DNA of 24,023 nt, taken from NCBI GenBank assembly GCA_011319805.1, contig SJRY01000005.1, positions 1 through 24,023 on the forward strand, in the 5' to 3' direction. This DNA comes from Macrocybe gigantea. Lineage: Eukaryota; Basidiomycota; Agaricomycetes; Agaricales; Callistosporiaceae. The notes under the pieces are model-generated. The model had not been told where the DNA came from. It saw nothing but the letters and a program-made list of their open reading frames with translations, and did not search any database. Within the stretch, counting starts at the first letter, position 1. Every line of letters starts with the position of its first letter. The position numbers and the translations under genes are program-made. Shown here one piece after another: positions 10,153 to 19,757 of the stretch.

Positions 10153-10675
10153 AAAGGAAGAGCACTGTCAAGGGATAGAGATCGGGGCCGTCGAAGCTCT
10201 TGTTTAAATCAACAGCCGTGAGGTCTCCAGGTCGAGTTTCAAGCCTTCCAACGTTGAGGCCTACGTGTAACTACGAGGCGTGCGAGCGCATTCCAGTGTA
10301 GTTCTCATGCGACGGCCGTGGATTGTAATGTCGATGGAGAGCTTTGGGCGTTGTGGGAGACGAGGAAGGCGCGAACATCAAACAAACAAGGGTCCACCTG
10401 GTCAGCTGGTGTTCGTCTATCTCCATTTCACCCACGTCTGCCAATATCGTTGCCTGGAGTCTGCACAATACCTGGAAGCACGATAAGCATGCACGAGACT
10501 CTTTTCCACATGGTCAGAGCCTCTGCCCTATGTTCCATACATAGCGCAAGCCGGATCCCAAAATACCTGAAGAATCATAGGGTCCTCGATAAAAAGAAGC
10601 TTCATTGGCTGATCAAGGTCGTGGTTCTTTCTCTGGTCGCTCAATCTCTTGGCTCGGACGACGAGTACAGCCACG
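10153..10675. other. Divergent promoter region between amidase and Atg22-like transporter genes
   Basis: Holds both promoters. ORFs at 10271-10737 on both strands are not supported by splice signals or recognisable protein features. No clear TATA box was seen. Confidence 0.45.
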
Positions 10676-13058
10676 ATGTCCCGCATTCCGGCCCCAGAAA
10701 ACCCAATTGCACCAACGGAGCCTCCTCCGGCGTTTGACTCAGACAAGGAGGCCGACAAACAAGTCGCACCAATGGACTCTCCGCCTAGCTTTGACGGGTA
10801 TACGGTGCGAAATGAGACCGGTATAGGTTTTCTTGCGCCAGAGGGAAAGGACGAGCCGATTGTGACCCGGAGAGAGCTTTGGAGCTATTATTGTGCGTAC
10901 ACAGGCTGTCAACGATCAATATTCAATTCCCAAATCTGACACATTCTGTAATGCAGTGTATTACAATGGAGACAATGTATGTTTTTACTATATGCTATGG
11001 CGCGAATTGAACTGGAATGACTAGGGTGTTGGTCCTCTCGGATTCACGATGACGTTGTTCCAATCATTGGCCAACGCCGCAGGATATGATCCTGTCAAAG
11101 GTCCTGGGTCATTTTGCGATGCCCCAGACGCGTCTGGCCAGTGCGTATTGCCCTGGGCGGGAGGCACAAAGGCCGTTTCCAGCGTCGTGTTGATCGCTAA
11201 CGGCGTCAGCTTCGCCGTAAGGGACATGTTGTCTATGTTTTATGCGCCCTACCTGACAGTATCCAGGTCATGACACTGATATTCACCACCATCGGCTCTG
11301 CCGCCGACTATGGGACGTTCGGACGTTGGCTCTTGTTCGTCGTCACATGCATATGCTGGGCGGCTCAGTTTGCATGTATGAGCCTCACCGGTGCGCTTCA
11401 AACGATACCCCTGTTCTGCTAAAATCCATTAACCCTGCGCAAAAGTTCCTTCGAGATGGAGTCTCGCTATGGCTCTCTATATGATAGGTTTCATCAGCTA
11501 CGGAGCAACGCTCGTGTTTTACGCGGCAGCGTTCCCCCGGCTTGCGCGCAACACCGCGCATTCACGTTCGCTCCGTGAGAAGTACGAATCCGGGGAGATC
11601 AGCAGAGAAGTGTACGAAGTCGAGGAGAGTCTCGAGAAGAATCGAATAAGCAACATCAGCACAGTGAGTGATCGTTCGAGTCAGCGCTCCGCTCGACGAG
11701 ACTGAGTTGCAAAGACTCACAGCAACATCGGATACATTGCCACGCTATGCCTCAATCTCTCGGTCCTCCTGCCCCTACGATTGAATCCCAAGGTCGACAA
11801 CTACACTCTTGTTCTGTGCGCAGCGTGATTATCTGTTGCTTCGGTGACCGTCTAAATGTTGGCATAAGCACTAACGCTTATTGGGTCCTGCTGGGGATAT
11901 GGTGGTGTAAGCGTCATGTCTTGTGCGCTTAATTCGTCGTTTGACCGTCCTGTAGTCATCTTTCAGCAACCCCGGCCTGGTCCTCCTCTCCCGAAGGGAG
12001 AGAGCTACCTTACAATCGGATGGAAACAGGCACGGTATCCCTGTATGTCCTAAAGCCCGACGTTAATGCGTGACACTCCCCAGATCTGGGTGGCCATAAA
12101 GCAATACAAGCAGCTTCCATACACCTTCATTTATCTTTTCGCATTTTTCCTCCTCGCAGACGTAAGAGTTCTACGCTGCCACGTACTGACGAGCAGATTC
12201 ATTCATCACTTTCCAGGGGTTAAATACTACAGGAACGCTAGTTGCGATCTGCCAAAACGAGAAATTCTCCTTTAGTTTCCTCCAGAACACCTATCTCGGC
12301 CTTTCGCAAGCCATCACGTCGACGATGAGCACACTGGGTTTCTGGTACATTCAGCGTTATTGGAAGCTCAGCACAAAGAAGATGGTGAGCGCCAAACACG
12401 TCTTTCTTTTTCATGCCTTTCAGCCTAAGAAACTTCAAACGGCTTTTGATGAAAGTTTGTGGTTACGAATGTCGTCACGATAATCATTCCCCTCTGGGGC
12501 ATGCTCGGGATTTGGACGCATAGAATCGGGTAAGCGATGCATGAACTAGCCGTCGGACAAGGTTGATTTCGATCCAATTCTAGATTTCACAATGTTTGGG
12601 AATTCTGGTACGTTCCACGCTTGATCTCGTGAGACTTGTATAGAATCAGATTCCATCATTCTTAGGGCGTATAACGTCGTGTTCGGATTATTCCAAGCCC
12701 CGTATTACGCCTTTTCGCAGACCATGATGGCAGAACTGACGCCTCCAGGGTTCGACAACATGGTCAGTCCCTTTCTTGCACATCCATTCAAACACCACGC
12801 GAGACTGACCCCTCACCCGGAGTACAGTTCTTCGGCCTGTTCGGACTCTCGAACCGCGCGTCGTCGATGATCGGTCCGAACGTGATTCAGGCGATCATAG
12901 ACCGGTCAGGCAGCAACTGGATGGGATTCCCGTTCCTGTTCGCGCTCTGTGTCTGCGCGTCGTTGGTGATCTGGTTTGCTGTGGACGTGTCCAAGGGTCG
13001 GCGCGATGCGGTAGCTTGGGCGAATGCGAAGCGCACGGACGATGAGAGCACGGACTGA
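10676..13058 (+). CDS. Atg22/UMF1-type major facilitator transporter, 551 aa
   Basis: Fourteen exons join without a break: 10676-10892, 10957-10976, 11025-11216, 11267-11390, 11446-11663, 11715-11815, 11869-11906, 11956-12029, 12084-12161, 12217-12384, 12456-12529, 12584-12607, 12666-12762, 12828-13058. After a Pro-rich cytosolic tail come ELWSYYLYYNGDNGVGP, a lumenal loop with paired Cys (FCDAPDASGQCVLPWAGG), and repeated hydrophobic spans such as VMTLIFTTIGSAADYG, LAMALYMIGFISYGATLVFY, YWVLLGIWW and FIYLFAFFLLADG. Near the end are AYNVVFGLFQAPYYAF, TMMAELTPPGFDNMFFGLF and SNRASSMIGPNV, all typical of the Atg22-like MFS branch. Yeast Atg22 exports amino acids from the vacuole; substrate and location here are inferred. 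A charged loop (EKYESGEISREVYEVEESL) separates the two halves. Exons of 20, 38 and 24 nt are unusually small. One intron is GC-AG. Confidence 0.88.
12030..12083 (+). other. Non-canonical GC-AG intron in the Atg22-like gene
   Basis: The family-like junction WKQ|IWVAIKQYKQL requires splicing at CAG|GCACGG with acceptor CCCCAG|ATC. The nearby GTATCC donor would put the next exon out of frame and give an early stop. Confidence 0.6.
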
Positions 13059-13237
13059 TGTGATAGTTTTTGTTGGTTCTGCTTTTTTGTTTGCTCGGGA
13101 TGTCATGAACAGAAGGAATATCACCAGCAGGGCTTAGACTGGAATGTAGCTTGGTCATTCACAAATTCAGAAACCGCCTGGTTCTCAGCCATGAGAGATG
13201 ATTGCGTTTGCTCACAAGGTCTAATGTAGGATTAGAG

Positions 13238-13250
13238 AAAAAAAAAAAAA
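13238..13250 (-). terminator. Pol III terminator of the tRNA-Arg gene
   Basis: A run of 13 A on the plus strand (13 T on the tRNA strand) begins 10 bases past the tRNA 3' end, as expected for RNA polymerase III termination. Confidence 0.75.
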
Positions 13251-13260
13251 GAGAGTGCAA

Positions 13261-13332
13261 TGACCGAGACAGGGGTCGAACCTGCAATCTCCTGATTCGT
13301 AGTCAGACGCGATGCCATTTCGCCACACGGCC
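13261..13332 (-). tRNA. tRNA-Arg (anticodon ACG), no intron
   Basis: On the minus strand the 72 bases fold into a full cloverleaf. The acceptor is GGCCGTG with CTCGGTC (a G-U at the second pair and a T-T mismatch at the sixth). The D stem is GCGA/TCGC. The anticodon arm TCTGA-CTACGAA-TCAGG carries anticodon ACG, which reads CGN arginine codons once A34 becomes inosine. The variable loop is AGATT and the T arm is GCAGG-TTCGACC-CCTGT. Internal promoter boxes are clear: A box TGGCGAAATGG and B box GGTTCGACCCC. CCA is not encoded, as is normal in eukaryotes. It points away from the ITPase gene, whose start codon lies 119 bases beyond its 5' end. Confidence 0.93.
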
Positions 13333-13451
13333 ATGAGGTTTGACTGGCTGCAAAACTATATAACCACAATTTGCGGCGTCGTTAAAGATCAACGAAAAAT
13401 CACATTTGTTCACAATCATCGAATCAAGCGCGGCTTTAATCAGATACAGAG

Positions 13452-14440
13452 ATGTCAAAAACTCTCAGTCAGTGCCTATCTACGATACTTCTAGCAGATG
13501 ATGGTCGCTGAATTACGATTGGTTTGCAGCTTTCGTGACAGGGAATGCCAACAAGCTGAAAGAGGTCAAGGCCATCTTGTCTGACGGGCCCCACCCGATC
13601 GAAGTCGAGTCGAGGAGCTTGGACCGTGAGTATTGCCTCTGTAAATGATACAGTGTCTGAAAATATCACTGATACTATCATTTTCTTTTCTTTGCAGTAC
13701 CAGAGATTCAAGGGACGACGCAAGAAGTCGCGCGGGACAAGTGCCGTCGAGCGGCCGAGATAGTAAGTTTGCGTTCTCCACAGAAAAAATAAAAATAAAA
13801 AAAGACTAACGTTGATCGGAACGGCGGGATGTTTTCCAGATCGGTGGCCCTTGCATAACGGAAGACACTGCGCTCTGTTACGAGGCTCTCAAAGGTCTCC
13901 CGGGGCCTTATATCAAGCATTTTATGGCTGAGATCGGCCATGAGGGGCTGAACAACCTGCTTGTCGGCTTTTCGACAAAGGCCGCTTGGGCGCTGTGCAC
14001 GTTTGCTTACTGCGCTGGACCAGGTGCTCGCCGTTCTTTTCACGTGAGACTGTAGGATTGCTGATTTTTTTTTTGTTTTCGCTGCTCATCCTACATCTCT
14101 CCTGATACGAATCACCACCGAAAAAAAAAAAACCACCCACGAACGTCTTGACTGGTGACGACTGGCAGGATCCGAGCCCGTGATTTTCGAAGGTCGGACG
14201 GACGGGACGATCGTTCCCGCGAGAGGACCCAAGGTGTTTGGATGGGACGCCGTTTTCGAGCCCACAGGCACGCGTCTGACGTCTGTGTTTCCTCTCCTCC
14301 TGTTTACGACCATCGGACCTGGGTGCTTATTCCGATTCAGGTACGCGGAGATGCCCGCGGAGCAGAAGAACAAGCTCTCGCATCGGTACAAGGCGCTTGA
14401 GAAGCTGAGAGCGTACCTGCAGTCCCTGCCCGAGAGTTGA
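13452..14440 (+). CDS. HAM1: Inosine/xanthosine triphosphate pyrophosphatase (ITPase, HAM1 family), 190 aa
   Basis: Six exons (13452-13467, 13530-13625, 13698-13762, 13840-14023, 14169-14280, 14341-14440) give an intact 190-residue protein, the usual family length. It starts [20 protein letters not shown], carrying the nucleotide-binding TGNxxK motif. [36 protein letters not shown] with the catalytic acidic residues, [48 protein letters not shown] and [20 protein letters not shown] follow in family order. The enzyme converts ITP, dITP and XTP to monophosphates plus pyrophosphate in the cytosol, keeping deaminated purines out of RNA and DNA. The first coding exon is only 16 nt. The 60-nt last intron could be retained without a frameshift or stop, but removing it restores the conserved RLTYAEMP join. 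Confidence 0.95.
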
Positions 14441-14922
14441 AGATATATCGATAATCATAGTGACGGGTTGCGCGCGTCATCAATGGCCCCCTGGAAACGT
14501 AATGGCATGATCTAGAATGGGCCATTCGCGATTGTCAAGAGGGGATGGGAGCAAGAACGGGTTATTATCGCTATCGTATTGTACATACAAAGGGTTCTAA
14601 AGTATCAAAGCAGCATTTACGTATGCTCGAGAGGAGAAATCCTGTTTGCCAAGTGCAAAAAAAAAAAAACAGTCCATGTGCGATGCATGCAGATGGGGTT
14701 CAATAAGATAGATATGAGGAGCAACGACAACAGGAGGAAAAGCGTTATATGAGACAAGACAGCAGCAGGAATGACCTAAAAACTCTTTGAATGCGCGTGT
14801 TTGATGTGAGAGAAGAACGGCGCTATGATCTTGGAAATGAGCCCGTCGCCCGAGTTGATAGGAAGACATGCGCGGTGCCGGAAGCACGTTACTGTATATG
14901 CTCGGAGGAACGTGGATGATGA
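14441..14922. other. Convergent 3' intergenic region
   Basis: Between the stops of ITPase (+) and thioesterase 1 (-). It has a 13-A run at 14657-14669 and AT-rich stretches consistent with 3' UTRs. Nothing else recognised. Confidence 0.5.
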
Positions 14923-15816
14923 TCAGAGTTTCGCTTTAGGTTTTGGGCCCTTGGCGGTGTTTTGCCAAGGATTGACAGTAGAGTGTAGAGCGGAGACGCA
15001 AAGCTTATCGCCATCCCATATCTTTTGTTTTTTTTTTTTGCGCGATATCAATCAAATGAACAGGTGAACGGAGTCGACGGCTGGCTCATACCTCACATCG
15101 CGCGGAACGGACGCGGCCGTGTATGAACACCGACGTGGAGACGATGCGCAGTTTCGCTCCTCTGGAGACAGATCAAGACGCGAAAGGAGAAAGGCGTTGA
15201 GGTGCGTACGCGCGAGCTGGCTGGTGCCATATGAGATTCATGGACTGAGAAACGCCTGTGCCATCGACGCCGGTTGCTATCCCGAGCGCGACCAACGATG
15301 ACACGGAGCACCTGCTCCCACCAAAAAAAAGGGGAAAAGCAGATCACTACCAGTCCCGAAACAAAAGCATCATCAAACCTAGACTGACGGGTCGATCATG
15401 TACGCGGCGCAGGCGCCATGAAGGGTGCCAAAAACGTTGCACATATCTGAGACAGCACCCACACCATCGAACCAGTCAGCTGGCAGAAGCCACGAAAGAA
15501 AAGAAAAGAAAGAAGGAAAAAGAAAAGCCGTCGCACCTTTCTCGACCTCGATCTCGAACACGGTCTCGCCGTAAGCAGCAGGGCTTCCTCGTCCCCAGAC
15601 GTTCATCTCGACCATGCGGAGACGCTGGCCGATCTCCGCGCCGTACGACTTTTCTTTCGTGCTGACAAAGTAGCGAAAGATGCTGAGCCCGATCTGCTTT
15701 TCCTCGTCCGAGACGTTGCCCTTGACTGCGGAGGCGTCGACGGTGTGCCCCGCGTCCGTAGACGACGTGGGAGAGGTGGGGACGGTCATGACGAGATCCG
15801 ACTTTTGCACCGGCAT
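14923..15816 (-). CDS. Hotdog-fold (4HBT) acyl-CoA thioesterase-like protein 1, 202 aa
   Basis: Five exons (15537-15816, 15389-15446, 15210-15311, 15092-15161, 14923-15021) join in frame with GT-AG introns of 48-90 nt. The hotdog core reads DMCNVFGTLHGACAAYMIDP, the place of the HGG-type helix motif in this family, though here it is HGA. It is followed by CSVSSLVALGIATGVDG, SQSMNLIWHQPARAGAKLRI and ARCEIWDGDKLCVSALHSTV. The N-terminal 90 residues are polar, with FRYFVSTKEKSYGAEIGQRL. The family hydrolyses acyl-CoA or related thioesters, usually as a dimer or tetramer; the substrate here is unknown. Three intron positions and phases match those of the neighbouring paralogue at 16138-17150, which is transcribed away from it. 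No signal peptide is visible. Confidence 0.83.
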
Positions 15817-16137
15817 GTCGTCCGTTCGTGTTCAAAAGTGCAGTAGACTTGTCGAGAACTTGCGATACGCGTCCCAAAAAAAAAAAAAAAAGACGTTCTC
15901 GTAACGCTGGCAAGCTTACGACTGATCGAAGCAACTGCTGGTTGCAAGGGATTTAAAAAAAAAAAGAAGAAAAATCAAAAGACAGCTGTTGACAATCTGG
16001 AAAAATAAACCCACACGTGGCTTGGTGCTGGTTGGGCAGCAGATCAACGGCATCAGTGGCCTTTTTGTACTTTTTGACGTTGAGCAGGCGGCTGTGAGAA
16101 TGTTGGAACGGGGTTCGGTAACTCCGTAGCCCGATCC
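15817..16137. promoter_or_regulatory. Shared divergent promoter of the thioesterase pair
   Basis: About 320 bases lie between the two candidate start codons. The region has A runs of 16 (15876-15891) and 11 (15955-15965), which could exclude nucleosomes, and a CACGTG E-box-like hexamer near 16014-16019. Activity is inferred from position. Confidence 0.45.
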
Positions 16138-17150
16138 ATGGCGACTGTCACAGCGACCAGTGCGCAAGGGCGAGAAATTGATCCCTGACAATCATCCCCC
16201 AGCCAACGTCACCGGACTCGGACTTGGCTTCCGAACCCGGCGGGAACTGTTGCCTAGAAGTCCTTGTTTTTTTTTTTAATTTTCAGTTCTGAAAGGTGCT
16301 CCAGAATGCGCGAGGGTGTGCCTAGCGCGATATCCATCCTCCAACGAGAGCTGGACGACAGCGCGGTGTCGCAGGTGTCGGGAAACGCACCGCGCAGGAT
16401 CAAGGAGCTGCCCATCAAGTGGTTCGCCGTGTTCCACCGCCAGAAAGTGAGCTTTGCCCAGTCCGTCACGGACCGCATAAAGGTCGTCGAGGTGTCTTTG
16501 GTGCAGAATCCTGAAGACATGTCCAAACCGAGGAAGGGTCGTGTGCGAGATCGACGTGACGGAAGGTTCGGCGGCTCTTGCGACGTTTTTTTTTTTTTTT
16601 TCGGTCGCTCACGCTGTTAGACATGCTCAACGCGCATGGCGTCATGGCCGAGGGTTGCGCGATATTATTGATAGACGAGTACGTTGCGTCTCGTTCTCTC
16701 GCAGCTGCTAGCACACCTCATCTCGACACCTTGTCTGCCCTCGCACCAGATGCACCGTCGTCTCTCTCGCAGTGATGGAGGCCGCGACCGGGTCCAAGAG
16801 CATGCTTGGCGTCACGCAAGCCATCAACACCATGTTCCACGGTCAAGCTCCCATGTGAGTCGCCAGACCGGCGTTTTCCCCTCCTCTTTTTCCCCCCTTG
16901 CTGATCGAAGGGAACGTTTTGTGAACCGCAAGGGGATCGAAACTCAGGATAGTGGGCACCAGCATGTCCGCGGACGGAGAGATGCGGTCATGCAGGGGCG
17001 AGGTACGCCATTCGTCTCTTTTTTTCTGGCCGAGGTGATTTTATTTCCCTCCGATAGATATGGGACGCGACGCATAGTCGTCTGATCGCTTCCGGCGCTC
17101 AGCTGCAGATGTCGCCACAACGAAATCACTCTGACAACGATCTTCCATGA
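16138..17150 (+). CDS. Hotdog-fold (4HBT) thioesterase-like protein 2 (frameshifted)
   Basis: A paralogue of its divergent neighbour. The best-supported reading from 16306 (MREGVPSAISILQRELDD) runs through GNAPRRIKELPIKWFAVFHR, SVTDRIKVVEVSLVQNPED and, after a frame jump at the G run 16536-16538, VVCEIDVTE. Intron 16566-16620 leads to DMLNAHGVMAEGCAILLIDE. Later exons are 16773-16854, 16933-17002 and 17058-17150, giving VMEAATGSKSMLGVTQAINT, GSKLRIVGTSMSADGEMRSC and EIWDATHSRLIASGAQLQMS. The segment 16679-16772 could not be resolved: no single splice choice gives the expected helix after IDE. ATG 16138 (MATVTATSAQGREIDP) may be the true start if one base at the TGA near 16186 is extra; otherwise 16306 is the first usable Met. 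Only the N-terminus and one splice are uncertain; the family is clear. Confidence 0.7.
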
Positions 17151-17937
17151 GTCATAGCACGATCATCTCTGTTCCTTTATGCAGCTTTTCGGGAAGATAC
17201 AGAGCGTCGACGAAAGCTGTTCATACATCCGACAAGGTCTCATCAAGGGCGTGTTTCGCTCCGCTCTATACAGATAAAACACTCTTGCTAGTTCACCCCC
17301 CAGACTAACTGCGAATGTACGTACAGCACAGCATGTTACGGCACTGGCAGAAGCATTGTAAGCAGCCAAGATTGGTGTTATTTGGCATACACGTGTTTGT
17401 ACACCAGCCTGCCAAACAACAAAGGGAAGCGTGAACAAGATCAATTGATGCAGGAACAACAACAAAAAAAAAAGTTTACAATGCTCGAGTGCTTACGACT
17501 TTTCTTCACACAAACTCTATCCTTCTAGCAGGAGCCATGCCATTGTCTGGCATTCAGATCATCTCTACTCTACACCAGGACTACGAATTTTCACGACCGT
17601 CACGACTGTGAACCACCAAGGAACAGACAAAGCCTGCAAAGGGAACTTACAGCTTTCGATCGGCCGTCTTGTCGAATCTGACTCTGGCCCACGATTGAGC
17701 TTTACAGCCCCGCATTTCCGTTCACGAAGTTCCATACACTTGTCCCGCTAATAGCTGATCTGCGCCACCTGTGGTCTTTAAAAAAAAAAAGACGCTGTGT
17801 ATCGTCGCGCGCCTTGCCTTTTTTCCTCGTAACGAAAGATAAAGAACGAAAAAAAAAAAAGATTTGAAATTCGACGATGGGAATTTCGGCATCCACGTTC
17901 AAGAGAAAACGACGGGACATTTTATGGCGCACCTGGC
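17151..17937. other. Intergenic and 5' region of the NADAR gene
   Basis: Holds the thioesterase 2 3' end and NADAR promoter sequence. It contains A runs at 17464-17473, 17780-17790 and 17849-17860. The frame of the NADAR ORF stays open upstream of its first ATG from about 17858, so part of 17858-17937 may be an earlier exon. A minus-strand ORF at 17163-17465 has no recognisable features. Confidence 0.45.
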
Positions 17938-19558
17938 ATGCCAGGATATGGCGGCGCCGTTATACCCCCAGACGTGGCCCAAGGAATGTTTCCGTACGGC
18001 CCACCTGTGTACCCTCCAGGATACTACCCACACTACTACCCCTTCCCACAACCATACCCCGCGATGCCGAACGGAAAGGACGGCAGGAGCAGGAAGAGTT
18101 CGAGACGTCATAGCACGCGGCACAGATCTATGCGAGGGCAGGCTCCTCGTGAGTTCATTTTCTTTTTTCTGATCATTTACCGCTCGTTCTCGCTTGTTGC
18201 TTGCGGCTTGCGTCCTGATCGTGTCTTGTTGCATGACGTTCACTCATGACACTGACCCTGCACAGGCTTCGCCCATGCCTCCGCGCAGCGCGACGACCCG
18301 CCCGAACCATCAGCGCCGGCGGCGCCGTCCCGCGCACGCTCAGGCTCCCGCCGCTCACAAACGCCTTTCCCACGTGCGCAGACTCTCGAGGACGACGAGT
18401 ACGGGGCGACAGCGGGCGCCGAGCCGCCTGTCATACCCAACACTCGCACGGCCGAACGATCCCAGGCGCCGCGCCGCTCGTCGACGAGACGGACAACGAC
18501 GACAGCGGGGCGGTCGCAGTCTGTGCGAGGCGCGCATGGGCCGCCACCGCTAGGACAGTACGACCCTGTGCAGTTTCCCTCGCCGAGCGCTAACCCGCTC
18601 CCGCCGCCGCCAAAAGACGTATTCGAGATGACGCCGTACAGGCACTTGCTGTCGCTGCCTGAAATACCGGACTTGGCGAAACAGCTGCGCACGGCGGCTG
18701 GGGCTGGGGCTGGGGGTGGGTCTTCCGGTGCTGCTGGTGCGTCGCCTGCGAAGAAGAGCCCGTTGAAGAAGGGGTTGTTTGGGAATGTGTTTGCTTCGTC
18801 GTCGTTGAAAAAGTCGCCGCTGGGAGGGCGCAAGTCGGATCCGGAGCCGTCGGTTCAGCAGCAGCATCAGCAACGGCCGGTGCCGCCGGTGTCGTACTAC
18901 CCGCTGTACATGACGCCCAACGGGCTGCCCAACTTTGCGTCGATGCCGATTCCGTCGCTGCCTGCAGGTCTAGCGCCGGCCATCCCACCGAACCCGTCGC
19001 CAGACGACCCGAACGTGGTGCGCGACCCGCCGATCTTCTTCAACCAGAACACGCTGCACAAGGGCTTCCTGAACCACTCGCCGTACCGCGTGATATACGA
19101 AGAGCGCGTCTGGCCGACGGCGACGCACCTGCTCGAGGCACTCAAGTTTATGCCGCATCGCATGGACATTGCGGAGAAGATCAGGTCTTGTGCGAATGTG
19201 GCCGAGGTGTATCCGGCGGCGGCCAGGTTCCAGCAGTACCAGAGGCGGAACTGGGCCGAGGTGTATCTCGAACAGGTGCGGAGCTCCAATACTACCGTCT
19301 GGCGCCTGTTTTGAACGTTCAACTGTTTTGATTTTTTTTTTTTTTGCGCTAACTGCAGATGGAGATGGTCCTCACGCTCAAGATCAAGCAGCACCCGAAC
19401 CTGCTTCAGCAACTGCTCGAGACGGGCAACGCCAAGCTTTTCTACGACGATCCCCACGACGATTTCTGGGGGTCGGCACCAACAACAGCGGAGCCAACCA
19501 GCTCGGCCGGATGTTGGAAAACGTCCGAAAGCGCCTCCAAGATGACACCACTACATAG
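17938..19558 (+). CDS. NADAR (YbiA/DUF1768) domain protein with Tyr/Pro- and Ser/Arg-rich N-terminus (one frameshift)
   Basis: Exons 17938-18148, 18266-19275 and 19359-19558. The N-terminus has Tyr/Pro repeats (GPPVYPPGYYPHYYPFPQPY), then a basic Ser/Arg region and Ala/Gly/Ser-rich linkers, probably disordered. The C-terminal 150 residues are a NADAR domain: HKGFLNHSPYRVIYEERVW, PTATHLLEALKFMPHRMDIA, EKIRSCANVAEVYP, NWAEVYLEQMEMVLTLKIKQ, LLQQLLETGNAKLFYDD and DDFWG. Right after DDFWG the frame breaks at the G run 19468-19472. One more G would restore GTNNSGANQLGRMLENVRKR, the family's usual end, with a stop at 19558. NADAR proteins act as N-glycosidases on ADP-ribosylated guanine or riboflavin-pathway intermediates. 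Here ATHLLEA stands where bacterial YbiA has a SEHYxQ-type helix. The real start may lie upstream. Confidence 0.8.
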
Positions 19559-19757
19559 CCTTTATTTCCTACCAGTTTCAATCATCTCTGTCCATTTCTT
19601 TTTATCCTTCCATTCTCTTAGATGTTCTTGTATGTACAACCACCGCATTACTCACGTTTTGTCAGATACAAGCCGGAATATGTTCTCACTAACGTATATT
19701 ACATGTGCTTTACTATGATAGTAATTTTACTGTGCTTGTTCGTCGTCTTTGGGTGAC

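Noticed and set aside
10318..10737. 139-codon plus-strand ORF before the Atg22-like gene
   Set aside because: Overlaps the real start in another frame and lacks any recognisable protein feature.
12385..12455. Earlier TTTCAG at 12417-12422 as the acceptor of intron 10 in the Atg22-like gene
   Set aside because: It puts extra out-of-frame sequence before FVVTNVVTIIIPLWG; the GAAAG acceptor at 12455 keeps the frame.
15258..15665. 135-codon ORF antisense to thioesterase 1
   Set aside because: Spans introns of the true gene and is dominated by Lys/Arg from an intronic purine tract.
17163..17465. Minus-strand 100-codon ORF with a hydrophobic start
   Set aside because: No ATG context, splice partner or family resemblance; lies in promoter-like sequence.
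19559..19718. Read-through C-terminus of the NADAR protein in the unshifted frame
   Set aside because: It loses the conserved GTNNSGANQLG end and turns into AT-rich 3' UTR-like sequence; the shifted frame ends with a stop in the expected place.
13059..19757. A dedicated nucleotide-repair cluster linking ITPase and NADAR
   Set aside because: The genes are separated by unrelated thioesterases and have no shared promoter; proximity alone is weak evidence.
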